DNA of 64,000 nt from Legionella israelensis (GCF_004571175.1 NZ_CP038273.1:1984001-2048000), one strand, 5' to 3'; shown: positions 19,301 through 28,108, counted from the first letter of the stretch. Notes: generated by a model from the letters alone, not told the origin. A program made the numbers and translations.

Positions 19301-21581
19301 AACCTGCATTGAAGGGTTCAATTCCGAGTATATCTCACATCTGGTCAAAATTGCTTTGCAAAGCGGGCCATGGAGCGTGATGTTTGCCAATAAGGACGAT
19401 TCTTATGCATTTATTCGGCAAGCGCTAAACAAACCTGAGTGCATTCAGCAATTAGCCAGCAGTGAAGATGCGCGAATAGACTTTCTGCAAAGGCTTGCTA
19501 AGGAAGCATTTCCTTTTCAAACGATTTTACAACTTTTACAGGAGAGTGAAGATAAAAAATTGCGCTCTTTATTGATCATTCACTTACTCGGACGAGATGA
19601 TTACCTGAAAGCCCTGGCAGAGCCATCCTTTATTAAAAAATTATCCACGGAAAAACGGCAAAAACCACGACTGCAAGCCTTACTACAGCAAATTGACCCG
19701 CATCAATTAACGCCGGCTATCATTAGTCAGTTATCACCTGAGGCAACCGTAGGGTTGTTGTGTTCGGTGCGTTATTTTCATGTTTGGAATAAAACACAGT
19801 TGAATGCCTTGATAGAACGTTATCCTGAACCTGCGGTTATCGATTACTGGCTGGCCCATTTCACTCATATGCCAAATGCCATGCAGATATTGTCTTATAT
19901 TACAGAAATTGCTCATACTTATTTTTTCTCCTATTTGAATAAATTGGATACTCATCTAAAAAAAGAGCTTATTACACGCCTTATTCATCATGCCGACTTG
20001 TTTGCAACGAGCATCAATAAGGAGTCATTTTTAAGACACTGTGATGAAACTCATTTGCGTCACGCTATCCAATTATATATAAATGGGCAGAATTCGCCTG
20101 TTTTAAAAAATTTCATTCATTCAATGTATCATCGTTTTAAAAAAAACAAATCTTCTTTTTCCAATGAAATTATTCCATGGTTATTAACCTTAAGTGCTGA
20201 TAAAGATTTTGCGGATTTGAAGAAAGAAACGGCTCATCTCATGAATCAGTACTTGAGATTAGCGGCACAGGTTTCAGAGAGCCGCCTTTTTTATGATGAA
20301 CATTTTTTTAATTTATCCAGAGCAAATATATTCATTTCACTACAAGCGGAAAAATCAAAAGAAAAAATTAATCGATTATTGGCAGAATCTTTTGAAGTTC
20401 TTTGGGAAAAACAGGAAAAAAATAAAGCGGATAAAAAAATAGCAAATGAGAACGAACTTATCGAAGAGATGAAAAGAAAAGAGATGCCTCTTAAAGTTAT
20501 CGATTATTATTTAGTGCACTTCCAGGGAAAAGGGTCGGTGCTTTCTAAATTGCTGGATGATTACCTCATGTGTTATGAGTATGAGAATATGGATTTGCGT
20601 CCGTTATACAGCACCTCTTGGTTAATGAACGAGGACAACGTATCGCAGAAAGTAAGAAAAACAATCTTCAGCGCTTTTTTGGCACATCCCGCTCTACATG
20701 ATGATGAAGTGTTTTTAAATCTATTAAAAGTAGATGCCAAAGAAACGGTTAAGCACTATGGCCAACGAAAACAGTATGAATGCTTAATTCAAAAATGCAC
20801 ATACGCTTTAAAAGAGGCTTTACCTTTTGAAACAGGGCGTATCATCAATAAAGCAAAGCAGGAGGCGGAATTTGAATGGAAACTTTCAAAAATGAAAGGA
20901 TATTTTAAAGGCTTACGTTGCTGGTTTAAACGTTGTCATTTTTATGGTTGGCATGGTTTTTTTACGCCTAAGCGACCACAATATGTCATTCCTTTCGATG
21001 AAGAAGGTAAACAAGCGATTCATAAATTCCCTCCGGCACATAGAAATCCTTTGTTTTCTGCTGAGGAAAAATTAAAAGCTGCATTGGCCTCGGAATTTTA
21101 TTTAAACATTCATGAAGCGTTAATGCATTACAATATGAGTGTGATCGACAGAACCAATGAAATGGATTTGCGAAAACAAGTGGATCAATGTTTTGAAAGT
21201 TTGCTTCGCCAAAGGATAAATGATCGGAAGCTGGGTCAATGGCTGGATGAGAATCAATTGGTTTTTCTGGATAATCGAAAGCGTTTGCTCGAACAATTGC
21301 TGGAAACAAATGATATAGAAGAAATTGTTCAATATCTTAGACGATTCGCAGAAGGGCCAGGACAGTTTGCAAATCTGCTGTCTGAATTTGAAGTGAAAGA
21401 GCTGCCAGAATTGGCCTTGGAGTTAAAAGGGTCAGTTAAAAAAACAGATGACTTTGTCACTACAGCTAAAAATGTTCTGTCTACAGTAGCTGGTAATGCA
21501 GTCCGTTTATTTTCCAGGGTGACGGAATCAAAGACAAACGATACCTCCTTATCTAACACAAGTGTGCCACGCTGGGATTAG
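13380..21581 (+). CDS. giant 2733-residue protein of unknown function, helical-repeat-like
   Basis: A single intact frame of 8202 bases, preceded by GGGAGAG at good spacing from the ATG. No signal peptide, membrane segment, Walker motif, protease or kinase motif or long low-complexity tract could be seen. Almost the whole length is leucine-rich amphipathic helix, with recurring units of roughly 35-45 residues containing LL, LP and H/Q/E-rich helices, as in HEAT-, ARM- or TPR-like solenoids. A different character appears around residues 2500-2560, where an aromatic and basic patch (GLRCWFKRCHFYGWHGFF) interrupts the pattern. The last 50 residues hold an amphipathic helix and a polar Ser/Thr/Asn-rich tail. 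It stands alone between a repeat-rich spacer and a convergent ABC exporter. It could be a structural scaffold or a secreted effector; neither is shown by sequence. Confidence 0.85.
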   Translation: MVDFCKLFAKKDAEACREQIGYLRATLPDEVMAWEEVLISLTCAVEQEFSPESMSAVLDELPFNICKAFFKRLTSSAELSPECMKTMVAFILEKEELRNDDCNELISILLLSPFPIAANDLNALIARVNPQKLGDILLELHQQSSDLIFDSQKDRSSQKINRHYQLKYEVLLTALCIHASNPDFKLSLLINDNPFLANLIIINRLRHVENESQRQKIIEDLFKQNTRYDWQDGVFKKMVLPELAKVLAKADSDKSIELFSKYIKLKHDRHPTIKDRIHLLDECYQINGSVDFINRCIQAADTDNNFLINFLTNSKLNDSKLNIKLLENIPQENLPDFVGHMLAMNHIAVQQRAYSFLFENFIFVFCQRIKKANEPFSELMALAKAAERLPEPAIEQLVKEVTQQVAGDLLLQSYWLTAALQIFPNKKSLLPYCCAFLCNFWKKSELLLPLLQNLSSEDLVMLYTLMVQEKAPAPSYDIFKTLFSESDRHPQLFYLLLNTPAIHQELLNDLIQKLDDKNLLTLIDELLNKSEENSEFKNTLHQVLLLFCRRLPLSKDKKENIHQWTEQPFTPILAQNILEDPDCVYELSLTDSTLWSWVSWTSISAALALRIDRILNATLLSSTDIKKVAFIWLSHFRQSPDKLILIFNHLEQTGGNRDEIGRVNYASLKKSCWNLLKKDNKYTDEYFKVFIKQLKQPQTFDPILCQLATQDSLQDNPAQGARLLALTQSPLPSDISNEALLPLLIHSVHEETLGNWQKAKQLLDERSVSENVLFIRQLLNAVEKAHFNPILVSKAYDLILNSRYFETVFVQLSEHHWHWFFRHTPLELLNSSFPYWFDLLIQYPHKESLNIGRLLILLPEKDGLIEQILSKEFFQSPEGMASLFAELAEENDGIWLFVHLHQNISRFDLQWRKQFIKQTLNLIHSRAVNPPAVHVLNVFLLMMVEQLSPRRSEDSKLMSKQLQLFGSLIDHAEEASQQDECRRLMLNLLTRFCYQDVHWAKQLLPTDSFTNLMTGWLKNLNFERLPHLLHQHPLTQLLMDNITGPFQAELRSNVDFQQFIMQLLISPPASMNIDQFLMLSEHLPHEQKIVLAKKICLDAHYYPVQVVALPILANYLTVKEFYLLYHEKKEDPLILKTLLSHKNGLTGLNKTEKAELITAITSGEQLLRILNGNSPPEIRIALVEEIFAYCNYDEKKLSELLFRWSVNHLSLAALANFTVKQENKRILNRIISQKTYYREFIENYLSRPALDMALTPGSYLYDFLAEAIIHPERGHLCSTAFLTQLPSELIREALTQQFQLSRNWQNLARLLKPFENSENVVIKSLVAARWHHQLLLYNALLDVLIYYSEAEPSVQEQIKESRLYQEVRFPLTFDIDLSNQLLLWLEDYIERLQPVAPEHCQAIRQILERYQQKLDIIGNYTSSYLYHCFEPCSPKRRIQVKENQQLLLNAYSYYFDEESTSKSESMEHQFHQILYTALTDRHLSKDVTFYQFLFDQILISPLSAKIEERYLKAYLQSLSPEKAYKAIRLFQQKQLFFQTALQVMSFLRNQKSMKDVLTHLSGFDAGKLQKLSEVARALNLIFLSDVLQLAVDVKKISNSSQFEPEKLLPIVMDNGLNIEWLLADVERFDACEEFLAYRCKQLSRLAFSYARDEKNRQRLSCLLQGFPQCFTKELVTNCLNSYRALFTRKGNKTEFLNLISQFLLKEGSETKYIIHHLHSDLVEYILAEALKNPENHQTLLQLFINSNYKTLCQQQLQKQLETLCYQNNIETMTSLRQMNTVIFSKLSSHTSKQIIAILRLLLMSHPEEDAEILMNTEFASESILEKQAFIADVSVFHQLARLKKEHSASTDENNLDIALHWLKSQCSEAPISYRLTMNMLSLDMFLLKKPGQYPLIQYYWLTWSAELDDSPQLLINGFMAWLSQITEFSSEHTQELQRLLQYISDQGLMKPLCEGVEQMGEFNLQQLHWFCQSLTCIEGFNSEYISHLVKIALQSGPWSVMFANKDDSYAFIRQALNKPECIQQLASSEDARIDFLQRLAKEAFPFQTILQLLQESEDKKLRSLLIIHLLGRDDYLKALAEPSFIKKLSTEKRQKPRLQALLQQIDPHQLTPAIISQLSPEATVGLLCSVRYFHVWNKTQLNALIERYPEPAVIDYWLAHFTHMPNAMQILSYITEIAHTYFFSYLNKLDTHLKKELITRLIHHADLFATSINKESFLRHCDETHLRHAIQLYINGQNSPVLKNFIHSMYHRFKKNKSSFSNEIIPWLLTLSADKDFADLKKETAHLMNQYLRLAAQVSESRLFYDEHFFNLSRANIFISLQAEKSKEKINRLLAESFEVLWEKQEKNKADKKIANENELIEEMKRKEMPLKVIDYYLVHFQGKGSVLSKLLDDYLMCYEYENMDLRPLYSTSWLMNEDNVSQKVRKTIFSAFLAHPALHDDEVFLNLLKVDAKETVKHYGQRKQYECLIQKCTYALKEALPFETGRIINKAKQEAEFEWKLSKMKGYFKGLRCWFKRCHFYGWHGFFTPKRPQYVIPFDEEGKQAIHKFPPAHRNPLFSAEEKLKAALASEFYLNIHEALMHYNMSVIDRTNEMDLRKQVDQCFESLLRQRINDRKLGQWLDENQLVFLDNRKRLLEQLLETNDIEEIVQYLRRFAEGPGQFANLLSEFEVKELPELALELKGSVKKTDDFVTTAKNVLSTVAGNAVRLFSRVTESKTNDTSLSNTSVPRWD

Positions 21582-21612
21582 TGGATAGAGCTTGGTGGCT
21601 TAACTGAGTTAT

Positions 21613-22389
21613 TTAATCTCTCAGGCCAACACCCTTTTTCAGCAAGATCATGTTTATGAGGGACAGGAGAATTAAGGTTAGGCAGATGACAGCCATGGCC
21701 AGGGTCATATTAATGTCTTGTATGCCGAACATTGCATGGCGCAGGGCACTTACCATATAGAGGATTGGGTTTAAATGGGATAGTTTTTCCCAAAAAGGGG
21801 GCAGCATGTTGGTACTGTAGAATACACCGCCCAGATAAGTGAGAGGTGTCAGTAGAAAAGTGGGTATCAGCATAACGTCATCAAAATTTTTGGCCAACAT
21901 GGCATTTGTAAATCCGGCGAGAGAAAAGAGAGCAGAGACAAGAATGACGACCAGTAAGGTCATGGGTAAATGATGAAACTCAATGTCAGGCAGAAAAAAG
22001 CAGGAAACGGTAAAAACCAGCGTGGCTACAATCAATCCGCGTAAAATACCACCCACCACATATCCTGCCAGCAGTAAGCTTTCATGCATTGGGCTTATTA
22101 GTATTTCTTCTATACTTTTCTGAAATCGGGTGCTGAATAAAGAGGAAGAGACATTACCATAGGAATTGGTAATGACGGTCATCATGATAAGACCTGGAGC
22201 AATGAACTGAGAATAGCTGATTCCATCTATAGGACCAATGCGATCGCCGATTAAGGCACCAAATATCAGAAAATATAAACCGGTGGTTATGATGGGGGGA
22301 AGAAAGACTTGGCTTGAAATGCGAAACATACGAATGACTTCGCATTTCACCAAGGTATGGAAAGCAATGAGTTGTATTTTAATGGTCAT
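21613..22389 (-). CDS. ABC-2 type exporter permease (YadH-like)
   Basis: A 258-residue protein with six predicted membrane helices and the ABC-2 signature in its C-terminal half (LTPLTYLGGVFYSTNMLPP, then LNPILYMVSALRHAMFG). Partner of the ATPase whose gene ends eleven bases inside its start, so the two are translationally coupled. In enterobacteria this pair is YadG/YadH; the transported molecule is unknown. Confidence 0.88.
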   Translation of the reverse strand: MTIKIQLIAFHTLVKCEVIRMFRISSQVFLPPIITTGLYFLIFGALIGDRIGPIDGISYSQFIAPGLIMMTVITNSYGNVSSSLFSTRFQKSIEEILISPMHESLLLAGYVVGGILRGLIVATLVFTVSCFFLPDIEFHHLPMTLLVVILVSALFSLAGFTNAMLAKNFDDVMLIPTFLLTPLTYLGGVFYSTNMLPPFWEKLSHLNPILYMVSALRHAMFGIQDINMTLAMAVICLTLILLSLINMILLKKGVGLRD

Positions 22390-23296
22390 GGTTGATTAAA
22401 TCCATAAACAGTTCTTCTAATCGATTGGTTTTATTGCGCATGCTGTGAATACGTATATTGTGTTCGGATAAAATGGCAAACACCTCATTAAGCGACATTT
22501 GATTGTCCACTCTCACCTCAAAGGAGGTTGGATCAATCACTGTCGTGATCAAAAATTCTTCCATTGGCGGTAGATGAGTGATGGGTTTTTCCGTGTTAAA
22601 CACAAATGTCTGATGCTTTAAGCTTTGCAGCAGTTTTTTCATGGATGTATGTTCAATGATTTCTCCGTGCTTGATAATAGCAATGTTTTTACATAGCTGC
22701 TCAGCTTCTTCCAAGTAATGTGTAGTAAGAATAATGGTGGTACCCTCTTCATTAATGCGGGTGAGAAAATCCCACATGCTTCGACGAATTTCAACATCAA
22801 CGCCTGCTGTAGGTTCGTCAAGAATCAGGACCTCAGGTTGATGGACCATCGCCCTGGCAATCATCAACCTCCGTTTCATGCCACCGGATAAATATCGGAC
22901 CATGGCATGACGCTTTTCCCACAGCCCCAGTTGCTTCAGCAAATCTTGTGCCCGGGTCAAAGCCTTCTTATAAGGTATGCCATAGAAGCCGGCTTGATGC
23001 AAAAGTATTTGCTCACACTGTTCAAAAATATTGAGATTAAATTCCTGTGGCACAAGTCCAAGGCAGGACTTGGCTTGTTCCGGCTGCTTATCAATGTCAA
23101 AGCCATTAATAACGATTTTTCCTGAGGTTTTCGTTAGAAGTGTGGCTATCAAACTAATGGTGGTTGATTTGCCGGCGCCATTGGCTCCAAGCAAGGCAAA
23201 AAAATCGCCTTTACTGACGGATAAGTCGATTCCCTTCAATGCTTCAATGCCGTTAGAATAAATTTTGCGTAGCTGAGAAAGATTTAAAGCATCCAT
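22379..23296 (-). CDS. ABC exporter ATP-binding protein (YadG-like)
   Basis: A 305-residue ATPase when begun at the ATG at 23296; a TTG two codons upstream is a weaker alternative. Walker A is GANGAGKST (37-45), the signature is YLSGGMKRRL, and Walker B is LILDEPTAGVD. A C-terminal extension after about residue 215 is typical of DrrA/YadG-type exporters. It overlaps the permease gene by eleven bases. Energises export of an unknown substrate across the inner membrane. Confidence 0.9.
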   Translation of the reverse strand: MDALNLSQLRKIYSNGIEALKGIDLSVSKGDFFALLGANGAGKSTTISLIATLLTKTSGKIVINGFDIDKQPEQAKSCLGLVPQEFNLNIFEQCEQILLHQAGFYGIPYKKALTRAQDLLKQLGLWEKRHAMVRYLSGGMKRRLMIARAMVHQPEVLILDEPTAGVDVEIRRSMWDFLTRINEEGTTIILTTHYLEEAEQLCKNIAIIKHGEIIEHTSMKKLLQSLKHQTFVFNTEKPITHLPPMEEFLITTVIDPTSFEVRVDNQMSLNEVFAILSEHNIRIHSMRNKTNRLEELFMDLINHDH

Positions 23297-23441
23297 AAAC
23301 AAAATATGTCAAAAGCAAGATTATACCTCAGCAATCCGGGTTTATGAAATCTAATTGGTAAAAATCAGAGCAAACGCATCTAATTTTTGATCACAAAAGC
23401 CCCTCTTTTGCCTATTGCTGTGCTTTATTCTAATTCAAAGC

Positions 23442-23465
23442 TGTACACTTTTAAATCATTCAGTA
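23442..23465 (-). repeat. motif family D, copy in spacer
   Basis: The plus strand reads TGTACA, two bases, TTTAAATCATTC, then GT after one base. The same pattern ends the element at 42808-42831 and, inverted, opens it at 42611-42634. Here it lies in the 186-base spacer before the ABC ATPase gene. Confidence 0.45.
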
Positions 23466-23482
23466 CTGGTCATTGTCCCTGG

Positions 23483-24094
23483 CTAGGCAATGAGCGAGAG
23501 GCTTCTGATTTTCATCCAGCCGGCGATGCTGTATCGCGTTTGATGTGTTTCACAAACTTCATGAGCAAGATCACTTTTAAAACATACAAAGCGATTTCCA
23601 AGAGGTAAGAGATGAATGAGAGGCTGATGAGCATAGTCATAAAGCTTAAGTTGACCACCGTTATTTTCTTGCCATCCTTCGTTTAAATAATAAACACAGG
23701 ATATACGTCGGTCTTGTGTGGATTTAAATTGATCAACATGTTTGCGATAAAATGTACCAGGGAGATAAACAGAAAAATGAGCTTCAAAATCATTGAGACC
23801 AAGAAAAAGGGAATTGTTAAGCATTGAGGCAATCTGGTTTGTTCTTGAGAAATAGCTTTCTATGGCCTTGTTATTGGATGAATGATCAAGCCAGGCAATT
23901 TTATCGCTTCGAATGTTTGAGTTTTCAATAGCCTGAAGCTTACGACCGATTTTAGCACTTTGAAAAAGACCATTACTGTGCATGGTTTGTACCGTAAGTA
24001 ACAAGTCTTTATAATCATCGATTGGTAAGAAAGAATCAATGACGGAAAAACCTTGATGATAGATATCATCGGCAATTCGATCCAGAGCGTTCAA
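23483..24094 (-). CDS. 2-oxoglutarate/Fe(II) oxygenase, SM-20-related
   Basis: A 203-residue soluble protein with the full non-haem iron triad: His119-x-Asp121 in RKHVDQF, His178 in DLAHEVCET, and Arg187 of TRYSIAGWM as the 2-oxoglutarate anchor. The pattern matches the SM-20/EGLN-like prolyl hydroxylase family (P4Hc domain), which hydroxylates protein or small-molecule targets. Substrate not deducible. Monocistronic by spacing (about 95 bases to the next minus-strand gene). Confidence 0.85.
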   Translation of the reverse strand: MNALDRIADDIYHQGFSVIDSFLPIDDYKDLLLTVQTMHSNGLFQSAKIGRKLQAIENSNIRSDKIAWLDHSSNNKAIESYFSRTNQIASMLNNSLFLGLNDFEAHFSVYLPGTFYRKHVDQFKSTQDRRISCVYYLNEGWQENNGGQLKLYDYAHQPLIHLLPLGNRFVCFKSDLAHEVCETHQTRYSIAGWMKIRSLSLIA

Positions 24095-24189
24095 TCAACA
24101 CCTGAAATTAAAATAAGGTGAGCTATTTTACGTGAAACCGGAAAAAATACCAATCCAATTTACCTGGCAAAATCATCTTAAAGTATACG

Positions 24190-24891
24190 TCAAAGAAAAG
24201 ATGAGGAATCAAGTAACTGCTTATAATGTTTCCATTCAGGCATAAACTTATTCATCAAGGCATAAAAGCGTTTGTTATGGCTGGGTTCCAGCAAATGAAC
24301 TAATTCGTGCACCAGAACATATTCCATGCAGAGCGAAGGAGTATGAATCAGTCTGAGGTTCAGGCATATACGTTTAGCTCTCACGTTACAAGAGCCCCAA
24401 CGGGTTTTCATTTTGCGAATTCGCCACTCCTTTGCTTTTACGCCAATGATGATTGACCATTTTTCGATGAGCTCCGGAAGCTTCTCAGTCATGTGTAATT
24501 TACACCATTGATCTAAGAGGCTCTGTTTTTGTTGTTCTGTGGTTTGGGCGTTAATGTAAATACATAATTCATCCTTTTTTGTCTTTATTTCGGCTTGTTC
24601 AGCACGACTTAGAATGAGCAATCGATATCTTTTACCAAGAATGTAAAATGACTCTCCTGTGACAAGCTTGTTTTTCGAAACAGGTGTTCGTTGTTGTAGT
24701 TGCAGCTTTTTTTCTTTTATCCAGTCTTTTTTAGATTGCAGAAACTGATGAATAAAATGCTCATTTAGGCCAAAAGGAGCACTGACACGCACAAAACCAT
24801 CGGGCGGATAAATGCGCATATTCAGGTTTTTGATGGCTTTTCTCGTAATTTCAATGGAAATACCATCGATTTCGATGCATTTTTTCTTCAT
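24190..24891 (-). CDS. YgjP-type zinc metallohydrolase (M48-like, DUF45)
   Basis: A 233-residue cytosolic protein. The zinc site is HELVH at residues 195-199 with a third histidine at 205 (LLEPSHNKRF), and the block KMKTRWGSCNVRAKRICLNL upstream is the hallmark of the YgjP/DUF45 family, related to SprT. These are predicted metal-dependent hydrolases; a nucleotide- or UTP-directed role has been suggested for some. Lies 42 bases upstream of the GNAT-nitrilase gene's stop on the same strand, so the order is nitrilase then this gene. Confidence 0.88.
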   Translation of the reverse strand: MKKKCIEIDGISIEITRKAIKNLNMRIYPPDGFVRVSAPFGLNEHFIHQFLQSKKDWIKEKKLQLQQRTPVSKNKLVTGESFYILGKRYRLLILSRAEQAEIKTKKDELCIYINAQTTEQQKQSLLDQWCKLHMTEKLPELIEKWSIIIGVKAKEWRIRKMKTRWGSCNVRAKRICLNLRLIHTPSLCMEYVLVHELVHLLEPSHNKRFYALMNKFMPEWKHYKQLLDSSSFL

Positions 24892-24932
24892 TTTTTAAAC
24901 AGCCTTTCTTTGAGAGGGACTTGGAAATGGAT

Positions 24933-26495
24933 TTATTTTGTTTTCCATTTCACTGAATATAAATCATGGCGGCGATCTTTTAAATTCAGCACCGTTCCCT
25001 GACTGCGCGTGGCTTCCAAGGTATGAAGGCTGAGATCGGCAAAAGAAACCATTTCCACATTGGGTGTGGTATCGGCTGCTATTCCATCTCTGGCAAAAGG
25101 GAAATCACAAGGAGTAAAGATAGCGCTTTGGGCATATTGAATATCCATGTTCAATACTCCTGGAAGATTGCCCACGTTGCCGGCCATGACAATATAGCAT
25201 TGATTTTCAACCGCTCGAGCCTGAGCACAATAGCGAACCCGCATGTAGCTTTGTCGCTCATCGGTACAAAATGGAACAAAAATGATTTTGGCTCCTTGAT
25301 TAATCGCATGGCGGGCAAGTTCTGGAAATTCACAATCATAACAAATCAAAACAGCAATGGGTCCGCAATCTGTAGCAATGGTTTTTAATTCATTCCCTCC
25401 CCGAATATTCCACCAGTATCGCTCATTGGGGGTCGGATGAATTTTACTTTGCTCATGAATTTGACCATCACGAAGAAAAATATAGCTTATGTTATAAACA
25501 CCATCTTTCAATTTTGTAGGGTGTGAACCTCCGATGATGTTGATATTGTATTTGACCGCCAGAGAAGACATCAGCTCGATGAAGGACTCTTGATACTCGG
25601 TAAGCTTTAATATGGCTTTCTCTGGCTTTAAAGGCTCATTCTCAATAGATAACAACTGTAGGGTCAGCATCTCGGGAAAGAGAACAAAATCAGCGTAATA
25701 ATCTGCTACCACATCGACAAAATATTCCACGTAACGGGCAAATTCATCAAAAGAGTGCACACGTCTTTGCATGTATTGCACAAGGCTTAAACGAACTCTG
25801 TCCACCATTCGCCCACGAGTAATGATTCCTTTTTTAGTCGTGTCGGGCTTGGAAGCAATGTCATTGTTAATCCATAAAAGGTGGGCTGCGTAACCCATAG
25901 AAGCTTTATCTTGCGGCAAGTAATTTTTTAATACTGCAATAGGTTCAAACTGATTGCGTAGCTGAAAAGAAATCACAGGATCCCTGATTTGTTTTTCGAT
26001 AACGGCTTGAAGATAATCTTCGGCTCTGGGATATTTTTTATGGTGGCGACGATAACCCGGCAGTCGTCCACCAAAAACGACACCTTTCAGACCTTCAGCC
26101 TGACACAAACGTTTTCTTGCTGTGTACAGACGGTTACCGATACGTAATCCTCGATAATCCGGATGCACACAAACTTCCATTCCATAGATATAATCGCCTT
26201 GCGGATCATGGCGTGAGGCAAAACCATGGCCGGTGATTTCATCCCAGGTATGAGGTTTAAGAGCAATCTCTCCACTGATTTTAAAGGTAGCACAATAGCC
26301 CACAATTTTATTTTCATATTCCACGACAAATTGTCCTTGCGGATAATGGTTCATATGGCCACGCAAGGCATCAGGCGGATAGTTTTCCATCTCACTGGGA
26401 TAGACAAGACCTACTAGCTCACGGATGGCGCCAATATCTTTAGGCTTGGCATTGCGTACAATGATCTTGGGGTTTTTATTTGTAGATTTCTGCAT
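24933..26495 (-). CDS. fused GNAT acetyltransferase - carbon-nitrogen hydrolase
   Basis: A 520-residue two-domain protein. Residues about 10-165 form a GNAT domain with the acetyl-CoA loop at [15 protein letters not shown] (111-125). Residues about 230-510 form a nitrilase-fold domain with all three catalytic residues: Glu275 in LFPEML, Lys351 in EQSKIHP, and Cys385 in [10 protein letters not shown]. Fused proteins of this architecture are known but their substrate is not established; a natural reading is that one domain makes and the other cleaves related amides. The gene start overlaps the end of a small secreted-protein gene by 20 bases. Confidence 0.92.
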   Translation of the reverse strand: MQKSTNKNPKIIVRNAKPKDIGAIRELVGLVYPSEMENYPPDALRGHMNHYPQGQFVVEYENKIVGYCATFKISGEIALKPHTWDEITGHGFASRHDPQGDYIYGMEVCVHPDYRGLRIGNRLYTARKRLCQAEGLKGVVFGGRLPGYRRHHKKYPRAEDYLQAVIEKQIRDPVISFQLRNQFEPIAVLKNYLPQDKASMGYAAHLLWINNDIASKPDTTKKGIITRGRMVDRVRLSLVQYMQRRVHSFDEFARYVEYFVDVVADYYADFVLFPEMLTLQLLSIENEPLKPEKAILKLTEYQESFIELMSSLAVKYNINIIGGSHPTKLKDGVYNISYIFLRDGQIHEQSKIHPTPNERYWWNIRGGNELKTIATDCGPIAVLICYDCEFPELARHAINQGAKIIFVPFCTDERQSYMRVRYCAQARAVENQCYIVMAGNVGNLPGVLNMDIQYAQSAIFTPCDFPFARDGIAADTTPNVEMVSFADLSLHTLEATRSQGTVLNLKDRRHDLYSVKWKTK

Positions 26496-26802
26496 GATAT
26501 GTTTTTACACTGTGTGTATATTCTCTCTCAGCCGGGATACATGGACTGTCAATGTATTCCCCATTAATTTTTAAAACCATGTTAACCGAGGCACGTCGAT
26601 ATCTTGATAAGATATCGTATTGTGCTTTACTAATATAACCATAGGAGTTTCCACAATAAAATAGTGAGGACTTTCCTGGGACAGGTTTTACCTGTACGGG
26701 TAAATCACAATCCCAGCGATAACGACTTAAATCACAATTGGCATAAGCGGTGGTCACTATTATTGTCATCATGCCCGAAAAAAGAAGATTAAGTTTTAAC
26801 AT
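26476..26802 (-). CDS. small secreted cysteine-containing protein, unknown
   Basis: A 108-residue protein with an N-terminal signal peptide (hydrophobic residues about 4-19, likely cleavage after AYA). The mature part has four cysteines (in ANCDL, RWDCDLP, FYCGN and DSPCIP), enough for two disulfides in the periplasm. No family recognised. Its last 20 bases overlap the start of the GNAT-nitrilase gene, so the two are co-transcribed, though the functional link is unclear. Confidence 0.65.
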   Translation of the reverse strand: MLKLNLLFSGMMTIIVTTAYANCDLSRYRWDCDLPVQVKPVPGKSSLFYCGNSYGYISKAQYDILSRYRRASVNMVLKINGEYIDSPCIPAEREYTHSVKTYHAEIYK

Positions 26803-26978
26803 GGTCAGGGGCTCCGATTTTTTTTATCTCATATTTTGTTTAGAATGGTTATAATAATATGGTAACCCTATTCCGGTGTCTGTGAAATTTTTTTTAATGA
26901 TATTTGCACAGACCATATAATAGATATAGCAAATTTGTAAATATAATAAAGCTCATAAGGCCATATGGAGTGCTGAAG

Positions 26979-27836
26979 ATGTCCGATCTCTCAAACGGAG
27001 GTTTTATTCAAGCTTTGCGCCAGGGTAATTATTTGCTTTTTTTACAATGGCCTGATTTTATCAGCAAGCGTTACAAGGTCTATGATGCAGATAGTCTGGT
27101 TGATCTTCTTATCTTTCACTGGATACAAGAAGAGTTTGGCGATGAGGATATTAAGGCTGCGGCTATCATGAATGCCATCATCTATGATGAGAACTGTTTA
27201 CTTGAAAATGAACAAATCAATGCCGGTGTGAATTTAATTGTAGCGGCATGCCAGTGCCAGGTGTTTAAAAAAAATGATTTAATCAAGCATTATTCTGTCG
27301 ATAGGGAAATGGACAAGGAAGATATTCTGGAGTTTATGAAAACCAATACCCACAGGTTAAGCGATAAGGAAAATTGCAAACAATTGTTGCTGCAAAATCA
27401 GCATTTAAATCTTCTGGCCAAAAAGTACCACAAGGAAATAGCACTATTTCGTGAGCAAAGACAAGCATTCTATTTGATTGATGGCTATATGAATGCGGTG
27501 GAAGAAGACGATTCGATAACGGTAAAGAATAAAGCCATGCGAAAAGGTCTCATCAACTCTTTACGGAAAGCATTAGATATGCATGGGCCTAAATTAGAAG
27601 AAATGCAAGAGACCATCCAATATTATTTCAATCAATTACGCTGTTTTGATAACCTCCAACCTTGGGAAGAAGAATATTTTACTGCGATGGTTTCGCAACA
27701 TTGGAGTAGGCGATTATTGATATGGTCTACTCGCTTTGCATCCACCTTTTTTAATCATGTTCTTATTGCTGACAAGCATCCACTCGATTCCAAGTCAGAA
27801 AATGAAGAAACATCATCATCCAGGCATTCTATTTAA
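26979..27836 (+). CDS. soluble helical protein, unknown function
   Basis: A 285-residue protein when started at the ATG at 26979, which has GGAG ten bases upstream; the frame is open back to 26904 but that part is AT-rich and lacks a ribosome-binding site. It is rich in charged, Gln- and Leu-containing helices with no signal peptide and no membrane segment. No enzymatic motif was found. It stands alone, divergent from the small secreted gene and followed by a repeat-bearing spacer. An isolated helical orphan of this kind in Legionella may be a Dot/Icm effector, but that is only a possibility. Confidence 0.6.
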   Translation: MSDLSNGGFIQALRQGNYLLFLQWPDFISKRYKVYDADSLVDLLIFHWIQEEFGDEDIKAAAIMNAIIYDENCLLENEQINAGVNLIVAACQCQVFKKNDLIKHYSVDREMDKEDILEFMKTNTHRLSDKENCKQLLLQNQHLNLLAKKYHKEIALFREQRQAFYLIDGYMNAVEEDDSITVKNKAMRKGLINSLRKALDMHGPKLEEMQETIQYYFNQLRCFDNLQPWEEEYFTAMVSQHWSRRLLIWSTRFASTFFNHVLIADKHPLDSKSENEETSSSRHSI

Positions 27837-27884
27837 GCAGTATAAACTATAAATACTCTATACTCGACTTTGTGAAAAATTTAC

Positions 27885-27914
27885 GAATCCCCGTGGCTTG
27901 GACTACGGGGTCCA
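27885..27914 (+). repeat. dispersed hairpin repeat, family B, short copy
   Basis: Contains GAATCCCCG, an eleven-base centre, and CGGGGTCCAT: the CCCCG/CGGGG hairpin plus flanks shared with 4255-4325 and 47630-47708. It lies in the 272-base spacer after the helical orphan gene; CTATAAATACT a few dozen bases upstream is shared with the 47.6-kb copy. A further GC hairpin (ACCGC/GCGGT) follows at 27982-28003. Confidence 0.5.
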
Positions 27915-28108
27915 TAAAAAGACCCATCCTATTTATTAAAGTCTTGGAAAACACTGATTTTGATAAATATACTGGTGATGGACACCGCAGTCGATGCGGC
28001 GGTGATTCGTAGCGGAAAAAATTCACAAAGTCTAGCCTATATAAGGTTAGTGCAAAAATGCAGACTGACCCAAGTATGGCCGTTTCCAGGACAGGTTGAG
28101 CACTTACG

